A stretch of 7,828 nt of DNA from an uncultured Lachnospiraceae bacterium (GTDB lineage Bacteria > Bacillota > Clostridia > Lachnospirales > Lachnospiraceae). This document shows positions 1 to 5,438 of this stretch, in pieces. Position numbers and translations under genes: made by a program. The stretch covers positions 1 through 7,828 of the forward strand of contig CAKRJK010000058.1 of NCBI GenBank assembly GCA_934351705.1, written 5' to 3'. Numbering within the stretch: position 1 is the stretch's first letter; each line of letters begins with the position of its first letter. Below the pieces are notes generated by a model, which did no database searches, was not told the DNA's origin, and saw only the letters and a program-made list of their open reading frames with translations.

Positions 1-884
1 ACTTAGACCACGGCGGACATTTAACACACGGAAGCCCTGTAAACTTTTCGGGAACTTATTTTCATATCGTGCCTTACGGTGTCAATGATGAAGGTGTCAT
101 TGATTATGATAAAGTAAAAGAGATTGCAATGGATTGCAAGCCAAAGCTCATTATAGCAGGTGCAAGTGCTTATCCGAGAGTAATCGATTTTAAGAAATTC
201 AGAGAGATCGCAGATGCCTGCGGAGCATATCTGATGGTGGATATGGCACATATTGCAGGTTTGGTGGCAGCAGGACTTCATCCGAGCCCGATTCCATATG
301 CGGATGTCGTAACAACGACAACACATAAGACGCTTCGCGGACCGAGAGGCGGGATGATTCTTGCAAATGCAGAGGCGGCAGAGAAGTTCAACTTTAACAA
401 AGCAATTTTCCCTGGTATTCAGGGTGGTCCTTTAATGCATGTGATCGCAGCAAAAGCTGTTTGTTTAAAAGAAGCATTAGATCCGGGCTTTAAAGTATAT
501 CAGCAGGGCATTATCGATAATGCACAGGCACTCAGCAAAGGATTAATGGAGCGAGGCATCAATCTTGTATCCGGCGGAACAGAGAACCACTTAATGCTGG
601 TAGATCTGACAAGCTATGATCTGACCGGAAAAGCAGTAGAGAAATTATTGGATTCCGTCAATATTACATGTAACAAGAACACGATTCCAAATGATCCGAA
701 ATCACCGTTTGTAACAAGCGGTATCCGACTTGGAACAGCTTCGGTAACTTCACGCGGAATGAATACAGAGGATATGGACGTTATCGCAGAGGTAATCGCA
801 CTGATGATAAAGAACGGCGAGTCTGCGGCAGAGGAAGTAAAACAGCTCGTAAAAGGACTTACAGATAAATATCCTTTAAAATAA
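1..884 (+). CDS. glyA: Serine hydroxymethyltransferase, C-terminal part (5' end outside window)
   Basis: This PLP enzyme of the cytoplasm interconverts serine and glycine while loading or unloading the one-carbon unit on tetrahydrofolate. The reading frame is already open at the window edge (first full codon at position 3) and runs to TAA at 882-884, giving about 293 residues. The family is usually about 410-415 residues, so roughly the first 120 are missing. Visible family motifs in order are [17 protein letters not shown] at the very start, [20 protein letters not shown] (PLP-contacting Asp and His), [15 protein letters not shown] with the Schiff-base lysine at nucleotides 327-329, [11 protein letters not shown], and [16 protein letters not shown] near the end. 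The GTG at 69-71 is an internal valine, not a start. No frameshift or missing key residue is seen. The next gene starts 129 bp downstream from its own promoter, so glyA appears to be the end of its transcription unit. Identification is secure. Confidence 0.97.
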   Translation, partial: LDHGGHLTHGSPVNFSGTYFHIVPYGVNDEGVIDYDKVKEIAMDCKPKLIIAGASAYPRVIDFKKFREIADACGAYLMVDMAHIAGLVAAGLHPSPIPYADVVTTTTHKTLRGPRGGMILANAEAAEKFNFNKAIFPGIQGGPLMHVIAAKAVCLKEALDPGFKVYQQGIIDNAQALSKGLMERGINLVSGGTENHLMLVDLTSYDLTGKAVEKLLDSVNITCNKNTIPNDPKSPFVTSGIRLGTASVTSRGMNTEDMDVIAEVIALMIKNGESAAEEVKQLVKGLTDKYPLK

Positions 885-890
885 AATAAG

Positions 891-909
891 AAATATTTTT
901 TGAATATTT
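891..909. repeat. Small AT-only inverted repeat after glyA
   Basis: AAATATT at 891-897 and its exact complement AATATTT at 903-909 flank a 5-nt loop. The second arm overlaps the -35 box of the exporter promoter. No T-tract follows on the + strand, so it is a poor terminator for glyA. It may only reflect AT-rich intergenic composition, or it may help shape the promoter. Confidence 0.25.
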
Positions 910-928
910 AAAAATAAAGGATTATAAT
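900..928 (+). promoter_or_regulatory. SigA-type promoter for the exporter operon
   Basis: TTGAAT (900-905, five of six matches to TTGACA) is followed after exactly 17 bp by a perfect TATAAT (923-928). Transcription would start near 934-936, leaving a leader of about 79 nt before the first adaptor gene. Its position just after the glyA stop and upstream of a compact four-gene operon supports it. The -10 box overlaps the outer part of an inverted repeat (926-987), so binding of a regulator to that palindrome could block it; this is inference. Confidence 0.72.
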
Positions 929-987
929 AGGACTGTCGAAAAAGGAGTTTGGATAATGACCCAATACCGTTTTGTGACAGTCTTATT
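926..987. repeat. 62-nt imperfect palindrome between glyA and the exporter operon
   Basis: Twelve positions at 926-937 pair with 976-987 (core GACTGTC against GACAGTC, one G-T wobble). Inside, AAAA 940-943 can pair with TTTT 970-973, and TTGG 949-952 with CCAA 961-964, leaving ATAATGAC at the tip. Only a weak T-rich stretch (TTATTT) follows, so as a glyA terminator it would be inefficient. Because the predicted start is near 935, transcripts from the exporter promoter lose most of the 5' arm. The full hairpin would then form only in RNA reading through from glyA. Alternatives are an operator at the -10 box or a dispersed palindromic repeat element. The pairing is directly visible; the role is not known. 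Confidence 0.45.
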
Positions 988-1126
988 TCATATAAAAAAT
1001 AAAGGAGAAGGTCATGGAGAAAAAGAAACAGATTATTATCGGAGTGAGTCTGGCAGTCGTGATCGCCGTTGTACTTGTTCTCTGCTTTGTGTTTGGCGGA
1101 AAGAAAAACGCAGGCAGCACAGATGA
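956..1126 (+). CDS. Possible upstream leader ORF, 56 codons, overlapping adaptor 1
   Basis: An ATG at 956 is preceded by AAAGGAG (941-947) at 8-nt spacing, as good a ribosome binding site as those of the recognised genes. The frame starts MTQYRFVTVLFHIKNK and continues to TGA at 1124-1126, passing through the adaptor ATG at 1014 in a different frame. The second half is the out-of-frame reading of the adaptor's membrane segment, is rich in Arg and Cys, and does not look like a selected protein. The ATG lies in the tip of the 926-987 palindrome. I recognise no family. If translated, it would more likely modulate adaptor translation than make a functional protein. Chance is a real alternative. 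Confidence 0.18.
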   Translation: MTQYRFVTVLFHIKNKGEGHGEKETDYYRSESGSRDRRCTCSLLCVWRKEKRRQHR

Positions 1127-2201
1127 TGTCTACGTGGAACAGGTTACTGCATTGGGAGGAAGCAGCGCAGGCGTACAGAATCGGTATGCGGGAGTTGTAG
1201 AAGCACAGGAGAGTTGGAAGATCAATCTGGATGCAAGCAGAACCGTGCAGGAAATCTACGTCAAAGAGGGTGACGAGATCGCAGAGGGAGATAAGCTCTT
1301 TGCTTACGATACCACGGAGTTAAACACTGAGATTGCACAGGCAAAATTAGAGATGGAGAGCATTTCTAATGAGATTGATGATTATAATACACAGATTGCG
1401 GCATTGCAGGCAGAGCGTGACGCCGCAAGCGAGGAAGCAAAATTTGACTATACGACAGAGATTCAAAGTGTTCAGAACGATTTAAAGCAGGCACAGTTTA
1501 ACAAAAAGAGTAAACAGCTTGAGGTCGATCGTCTGAATGAGTCTATCAAAAATTCCGTGGTAACCAGCAAGATGGCGGGTGTGGTTAAGTCGTTGAACGA
1601 GAATCAGGATGCGGACACAAACGGTACCGATGCGTTTATGACCATTCTTGCAACGGGAGATTACCGTGTGAAATGTCTGATCAACGAGCAGAACATGATG
1701 GACATTTCAGAGGGTTCGGCAGTTATCATACGTTCCAGAGTAGATGAATCTCAGACGTGGACCGGGGTGATTGCACAGATTGACAGAGAGTCACCGCAGG
1801 CGGGTACGACAGATGTGATGAGCATGGAGACAGGAAACTCCGAAGATACCACCGGTACATCAAAATATCCGTTTTATGTTACGATTGACAGCTCCGAGGG
1901 CTTGATGTTGGGACAGCATGTGATGGTAGAACCGGATCACGGTCAGGGAACAGCCAAAGACGGAATCTGGCTCTATGAGTCTTATCTGGATATAGACAAA
2001 GAGACAGCATATGTCTGGGCGGATAACGGAAAAGGCAGGATTGAAAAGAGAAAAGTAGAGCTCGGAGAGTATGATGAGACAACGCAGGAGTATCAGATTC
2101 TTTCCGGTCTGGATAAAAAAGATTATATCGCATGGCCGCAGGACGGAATCAAAGAGGGCGTAAAAACAATAAAAAACAGCGGGCAGGCAGACAGCAAATA
2201 G
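1014..2201 (+). CDS. HlyD/MacA-like membrane fusion (adaptor) protein 1 of ABC exporter
   Basis: This is a 395-residue adaptor of an ABC efflux complex, anchored in the cytoplasmic membrane and acting on its outer face. Residues 2-5 are lysine-rich or charged, then about 7-28 form one membrane helix without a lipobox (Leu precedes Cys24). A first half lipoyl-type domain spans about 57-101, with the signature VQEIYVKEGDEIAEG. A coiled-coil hairpin covers about 102-178. The second lipoyl half (SVVTSKMAGVVKSL) follows at about 181-194, then a beta-barrel at about 215-308 and a membrane-proximal domain to about 385. The start is set by AAAGGAG (1001-1007), 6 nt before ATG. Its TAG stop is part of the ribosome binding site of the ATPase gene. 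The length fits the family. It is a distant paralogue of the second adaptor in this operon. The closest functional comparisons are MacA and YknX; the cargo is unknown. Confidence 0.9.
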   Translation: MEKKKQIIIGVSLAVVIAVVLVLCFVFGGKKNAGSTDDVYVEQVTALGGSSAGVQNRYAGVVEAQESWKINLDASRTVQEIYVKEGDEIAEGDKLFAYDTTELNTEIAQAKLEMESISNEIDDYNTQIAALQAERDAASEEAKFDYTTEIQSVQNDLKQAQFNKKSKQLEVDRLNESIKNSVVTSKMAGVVKSLNENQDADTNGTDAFMTILATGDYRVKCLINEQNMMDISEGSAVIIRSRVDESQTWTGVIAQIDRESPQAGTTDVMSMETGNSEDTTGTSKYPFYVTIDSSEGLMLGQHVMVEPDHGQGTAKDGIWLYESYLDIDKETAYVWADNGKGRIEKRKVELGEYDETTQEYQILSGLDKKDYIAWPQDGIKEGVKTIKNSGQADSK

Positions 2202-2205
2202 GAGG
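2200..2205 (+). promoter_or_regulatory. Ribosome binding site of the ATPase gene, overlapping the upstream stop codon
   Basis: AGGAGG shares its first two bases with the TAG stop of adaptor 1 (2199-2201) and lies 6 nt before the ATPase ATG. The overlap suggests translational coupling. The same TAGGAGG arrangement recurs before the permease gene. Confidence 0.75.
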
Positions 2206-2211
2206 ACATCC

Positions 2212-2898
2212 ATGATTTTGAATTTAGAGCATATCTATAAGGATTATCAGCAGGACAAAATGGTAATACCGGTGTTAAAGGATGTAACCCTGCAGGTTGA
2301 GGAGGGGGAATACATTGCGATCATGGGGCCTTCCGGTTCGGGAAAGACAACACTTATGAATATCATAGGCTGTCTGGATCTGCCGACATCGGGAACTTAT
2401 GAGTTTGCGGGAAATAATGTTTTGGAATACAAGGACAGGGAACTTGCGACACTTCGTTCTTCGGGAATCGGATTTGTATTTCAGAATTTCCAGCTTCTTC
2501 CAAGGGCAACGGCAAGAGATAACGTAGCATTGCCGCTCAGCTATACGGGAACAAAACCAAAAGAGCGAAAAGAAAGAGCAATGGCAGCATTGGAAAAAGT
2601 CGGCTTGGATGACAGAGCCGATTTTCGACCGAACCAGCTTTCGGGAGGTCAGAAACAAAGGGTTGCAATCGCAAGAGCAATGGTCAACAATCCAAAGATT
2701 CTCCTGGCAGACGAGCCGACAGGAGCACTCGACAGTAAATCGGGCGAACAGATCATGGAGCTGTTTGAACAGTTGAATGAAGAAGGTGTTACCATTGTGA
2801 TTATTACCCATGACGCGAAAGTGGCACACCGGGCAAAACGGATCGTTCACATTATAGACGGTGAATTGACAGAGGAGGGTGCGGAGCAGGATGGATAA
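2212..2898 (+). CDS. ABC transporter ATP-binding protein, MacB/LolD-like family
   Basis: This 228-residue soluble nucleotide-binding subunit hydrolyses ATP to drive the FtsX/MacB-type permease encoded downstream. All functional motifs are present: Walker A GPSGSGKT at 39-46, Q-loop Gln91 in VFQNFQLLP, signature LSGGQKQR at 143-150, Walker B ILLADEP at 163-169 with catalytic Glu168, D-loop GALD at 171-174, and switch His200 in ITHD. The phrases GFVFQNFQLLP and DEPTGALDS are typical of the MacB/LolD/YknY group of exporter ATPases. The length matches stand-alone members, unlike E. coli MacB, where ATPase and permease are fused. ATG 2212 is set by AGGAGG. The last 8 bp overlap the start of adaptor 2, so the two are probably translationally coupled. 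The enzyme looks intact. Confidence 0.95.
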   Translation: MILNLEHIYKDYQQDKMVIPVLKDVTLQVEEGEYIAIMGPSGSGKTTLMNIIGCLDLPTSGTYEFAGNNVLEYKDRELATLRSSGIGFVFQNFQLLPRATARDNVALPLSYTGTKPKERKERAMAALEKVGLDDRADFRPNQLSGGQKQRVAIARAMVNNPKILLADEPTGALDSKSGEQIMELFEQLNEEGVTIVIITHDAKVAHRAKRIVHIIDGELTEEGAEQDG

Positions 2899-3496
2899 GA
2901 AAAAAGTAAAAATTATCATACTTGTGATACTCATCATCGCAGCGGTCATCACAGGAGCAATTATCGGTTATCGCAAACATCAGGATAAAAAAACAGTCGT
3001 GGAAGTCTTTCCCGTAACTTATCTGGATTGGGGCATGACCGGTTTGGACACCACCAGCAACGGAACGATTACAGACGATCAGTCGCAGACGATCAAACCG
3101 GGAGAAAAAGATAAGATCGTAGAAGTATATGTCAAAGAAGGCGACGAGGTTCAGGTCGGAACACCGCTGTTACGATACGATATGGAGTCAGTCAATCTTG
3201 AGGTAGAGATGAAAGAACTTCAGGTTTCCACTGCGGAGAACGATCTGATCATCGCACAACGGGAATTAGAAAAGTTAAAGGCAACAACGCCAATCCAGGA
3301 ACCTGTCCAGACACAGCCGGCAGCAGACAGTTCACAGGAGAACGGAGAGTCTGCAAACCAAAATGACGGTCAGGAAAATCAGATGACACAGGAGACACAG
3401 CAGAAGGGTACACAGCGACCGAACTGGCAAAAAAGATTGCCGAGAAAGAACGTGAGGTGCGGGACTTGGATGTCACCAAGCGAAAGGCAGAATTAG
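2891..3496 (+). CDS. Adaptor 2, N-terminal ORF fragment as read without frame correction
   Basis: Read literally, the first frame ends at TAG 3494-3496 after 201 residues. The last 28 or so residues (TQRPNWQKRLPRKN onward) are out-of-frame sequence resembling no adaptor. This product would keep the membrane anchor, half of the lipoyl domain and one hairpin helix, but lack the barrel and C-terminal domain. It is unlikely to work as an adaptor on its own. Confidence 0.6.
   Translation: MDKKKVKIIILVILIIAAVITGAIIGYRKHQDKKTVVEVFPVTYLDWGMTGLDTTSNGTITDDQSQTIKPGEKDKIVEVYVKEGDEVQVGTPLLRYDMESVNLEVEMKELQVSTAENDLIIAQRELEKLKATTPIQEPVQTQPAADSSQENGESANQNDGQENQMTQETQQKGTQRPNWQKRLPRKNVRCGTWMSPSERQN
3287..3408 (+). 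repeat. Low-complexity Gln/Glu/Asn/Thr-rich linker in adaptor 2, with ACACAG repeats
   Basis: This stretch encodes a probably disordered segment at the tip of the adaptor coiled-coil hairpin, where adaptor 1 has continuous helix. The hexamer ACACAG occurs at 3386-3391 and 3395-3400, and again just beyond the linker at 3410-3415. The offsets (9 and 15 bp) are multiples of three, so recombination between the copies would change linker length without breaking the frame. It cannot by itself explain the frameshift. Confidence 0.6.
3404..3410 (+). other. Inferred frameshift site in adaptor 2
   Basis: Upstream of this point the Gln-rich linker reads sensibly in the frame of ATG 2891. Downstream, the family-like sequence GYTATELAKK reads only in the -1 frame. 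Restoring a fourth G to the GGG run at 3406-3408 joins the two exactly (Lys172-Gly173-Tyr174). No canonical slippery heptamer is in phase here, so a programmed shift is not favoured. Confidence 0.7.
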
Positions 3497-4137
3497 AGTT
3501 AGAACAGGCGAAGAAAACCGCGGGAGACGGAATTGTTACAGCGACGGTCAACGGAGTGGTAGCCTCGGTACAGGACCCGGATAATCTGTCAAATGACGGT
3601 TCTGCGTTTATGGAGATCAAAGGACAGGACAGCCTCTATGTAACAGGAGCAATGAGCGAATTTTCACTCGGTCAGATCCAGGTGGGAGCAAAGGTGATGG
3701 TCACCTCCCGAGAAAGCGGACAGACGTATGATGCGGTGATCACGGAAATCTCAACTACGCCGACGGATGCGGCAAGCTATATGGGAGAGGGCAATCCGAA
3801 TGCCTCCTACTATCCATACCGGGCGTCCATCGAAAACAGTCAGGGACTGCGAAACGGAGAAAATGTAGAGCTGTCGATTGCGGATGATGCGGACACGGCA
3901 AATAATATGTATATTGAAAAAGCATATGTCAGAAGCGACGGAAATAAAACCTACGTTATGATAGAAGGCAAGAATAAGCGTCTGAAAAAGCAGTATGTTA
4001 CAACAGGCAAAACGATTTACGGACAGGCGGTAGAGATCACCTCCGGTCTGGACGGTTCGGAGTACATCACATTTCCATACGGAAAAAATGTAAAAGAGGG
4101 TGTCAAAGTCAAAGAAACCGCTGAGGTCAATTATTAG
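3457..4137 (+). CDS. Adaptor 2, C-terminal ORF fragment as read without frame correction
   Basis: The second frame is open from 3367 (after TGA 3364-3366) to TAG 4135-4137. The first start-like codon in adaptor-like sequence is GTG 3457, with no convincing ribosome binding site, which argues that this is not an independent gene. From this GTG it gives 226 residues: the rest of the second hairpin helix, the second lipoyl half, the beta-barrel and the membrane-proximal domain, but no membrane anchor. The homologous sequence already starts in this frame at about 3406, so the natural start is upstream in the other frame. Confidence 0.6.
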   Translation: MRDLDVTKRKAELELEQAKKTAGDGIVTATVNGVVASVQDPDNLSNDGSAFMEIKGQDSLYVTGAMSEFSLGQIQVGAKVMVTSRESGQTYDAVITEISTTPTDAASYMGEGNPNASYYPYRASIENSQGLRNGENVELSIADDADTANNMYIEKAYVRSDGNKTYVMIEGKNKRLKKQYVTTGKTIYGQAVEITSGLDGSEYITFPYGKNVKEGVKVKETAEVNY

Positions 4138-4141
4138 GAGG
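4136..4141 (+). promoter_or_regulatory. Ribosome binding site of the permease gene, overlapping adaptor 2 stop
   Basis: AGGAGG overlaps the TAG stop of adaptor 2 (4135-4137) and lies 8 nt before the permease ATG. If permease translation depends on ribosomes finishing adaptor 2, premature termination at 3496 could lower permease output. The site itself is strong enough for independent initiation. Confidence 0.72.
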
Positions 4142-4149
4142 GAAAGAAT

Positions 4150-5403
4150 ATGGTTGAAAATATAAGGTTGTCATTTCAGGGCATCTGGTCACATAAAATG
4201 CGTTCTTTCCTCACGATGCTTGGAATTATTATCGGAATTGCAGCAATTATAGCGATTGTTTCCACAATTAAGGGAACAAACGAGCAGATCAAAGAGAATC
4301 TGATCGGTTCGGGAGATAATACCGTGATTGTGGAATTGTATCAGGGCGACTGGGTTTATGAGATGGGTTACAACAGTCTGCCGGACGGAGTTCCTGTGGT
4401 ATCACAGGAGACCATAGAAAAGATACAGCAGCTTGATCATGTGGAGGCGGTATCACGTTTTTGCAAAAGACAGGAATATGACAATGTTTATTATCAGAAT
4501 GTTTCGTTGAGCGGCGGCAATCTATACGGAATCGAGGACAATTATTTTCGTTCATGCAATTACAAAGTCAAAGAGGGACGTGGATTTGACGAACAGGATT
4601 ACAAGGGCGGAAGAAAAGTCGCTATTTTAGACACCGACTCAAAAGAGGCACTTTTTCAGGGGGCATCGGCAGTCGGAAAAACCATTGAAATCAAGGGAGA
4701 GCCGTACACGGTCATCGGAATTGTGGAAAAGGATGACGAGTTTGAGCCGGTAATCAATTCCATGGATGACTATTACACTTACGCGGATACCGAGAGCGGT
4801 TCCGTCTATGTACCGAAAGAGACATGGCCGATCCTGTATCAATATGATGAACCGGAAAGTGTTCTGATCAAAGTAAAGACGACGGATGATATTACGGCGG
4901 CAGGAAAGGGTGCAGCCGATATTCTAAATGATACTTTTAATGTATCGGATGAGACGATTAAATACAAAGCGGAGGATCTGCTTCAGCAGGCAAAGGAGAT
5001 TCAGGAGTTGAGCAAATCCACAAATGCAATGCTCATCTGGATCGCGGGAATTTCGCTTCTGGTAGGCGGTATCGGTGTTATGAACATTATGCTGGTATCC
5101 GTGACGGAGCGAACCAGTGAGATCGGTCTGAAAAAAGCAATCGGAGCGAGAAAAGGTACGATATTGGGACAATTTTTAACGGAGGCAGCAGTGCTGACCA
5201 GTCTCGGAGGATTAATCGGAGTAATCGTCGGAATTATTCTGGCGGAGATTATTTCAAAAGTCAGCCAGACTCCTGTGGCGATCAGTGTTCCGGCAGCAGT
5301 CGGAGCGGTATTATTCTCTATGCTGATAGGAATTATATTTGGAATGCTGCCATCTTATAAGGCGGCAAATCTGAATCCGATTGACGCTTTGCGGCATGAA
5401 TAG
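4150..5403 (+). CDS. MacB/FtsX-family ABC transporter permease
   Basis: This 417-residue membrane subunit works with the ATPase encoded at 2212. Topology is typical of type VII (MacB-like) exporters. There is one N-terminal helix (about 19-40, after KMRSFLTMLGIIIG), then a large extracytoplasmic MacB_PCD domain (about 41-292), then three helices at about 294-316, 343-366 and 379-400. The FtsX core motif GGIGVMNIMLVSVTERTSEI (307-326), followed by GLKKAIGARK, is near-textbook MacB, and the C-terminal PSYKAANLNPIDALRHE is also characteristic. No ATPase domain is fused, matching the YknZ arrangement of Gram-positive bacteria. Such permeases work by mechanotransmission, driving substrate from the outer face rather than through a transmembrane channel. 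The ATG follows AGGAGG with 8-nt spacing. The gene appears intact. Its last 23 bp carry the -35 and spacer of the serS promoter. Substrate is unknown; antimicrobial peptides or toxins are common for the family. Confidence 0.93.
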   Translation: MVENIRLSFQGIWSHKMRSFLTMLGIIIGIAAIIAIVSTIKGTNEQIKENLIGSGDNTVIVELYQGDWVYEMGYNSLPDGVPVVSQETIEKIQQLDHVEAVSRFCKRQEYDNVYYQNVSLSGGNLYGIEDNYFRSCNYKVKEGRGFDEQDYKGGRKVAILDTDSKEALFQGASAVGKTIEIKGEPYTVIGIVEKDDEFEPVINSMDDYYTYADTESGSVYVPKETWPILYQYDEPESVLIKVKTTDDITAAGKGAADILNDTFNVSDETIKYKAEDLLQQAKEIQELSKSTNAMLIWIAGISLLVGGIGVMNIMLVSVTERTSEIGLKKAIGARKGTILGQFLTEAAVLTSLGGLIGVIVGIILAEIISKVSQTPVAISVPAAVGAVLFSMLIGIIFGMLPSYKAANLNPIDALRHE

Positions 5404-5409
5404 TATAAT
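5381..5409 (+). promoter_or_regulatory. SigA-type promoter for serS, straddling the permease stop codon
   Basis: TTGACG (5381-5386) and a perfect TATAAT (5404-5409) are separated by exactly 17 bp. The -35 box and spacer lie within the permease codons for Ile-Asp-Ala-Leu-Arg-His-Glu and the stop. The predicted start is near 5416, giving a leader of only about 23 nt with the serS ribosome binding site. Five of six -35 and six of six -10 matches make this the strongest promoter in the window. Confidence 0.78.
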
Positions 5410-5438
5410 GACAACAGAACAGAGGATGGAGGAAGAAA

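Larger units (their letters stand above)
2891..4137 (+). pseudogene. HlyD/MacA-like adaptor protein 2, interrupted by a frameshift
   Basis: This is a second adaptor for the same exporter, split over two frames. The ATG at 2891 overlaps the ATPase stop. A GTG at 2879 in the same frame is less likely because the typical MDKKK-plus-membrane-helix start follows the ATG. The first frame gives a membrane helix at about 6-27, a half lipoyl domain (IVEVYVKEGDEVQVG, 76-90), a helix at about 98-131, and a Gln/Glu/Asn/Thr-rich stretch at about 133-172. The rest of the protein continues in the -1 frame from GYTATELAKKIAEKE (173 on). It includes the second helix to about 208, the other lipoyl half (DGIVTATVNGVVASV, 213-227), a barrel and the C-terminal domain. 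Joining the frames at 3406 gives 415 residues, a normal size. A lost G in the 3406-3408 run explains the break. It could be a real mutation or a sequencing/assembly error; both halves otherwise look well conserved. Confidence 0.85.

Noticed and set aside
900..917. ArgR-box-like TGAAT stretch after glyA
   Set aside because: Only one half-site matches; the second half lacks ATTCA, and the bases are explained by the promoter -35 and the AT-rich context.
1083..1085. Cys24 of adaptor 1 as a lipoprotein cysteine
   Set aside because: The residues before it are Leu-Val-Leu; a lipobox needs Gly, Ala or Ser just before Cys. It lies in the membrane helix.
2275..2952. 225-codon ORF on the - strand opposite the ATPase gene
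   Set aside because: It is antisense to a complete, motif-rich ATPase, has no recognisable domain, and its Cys/Phe/His-rich composition is typical of shadow translation.
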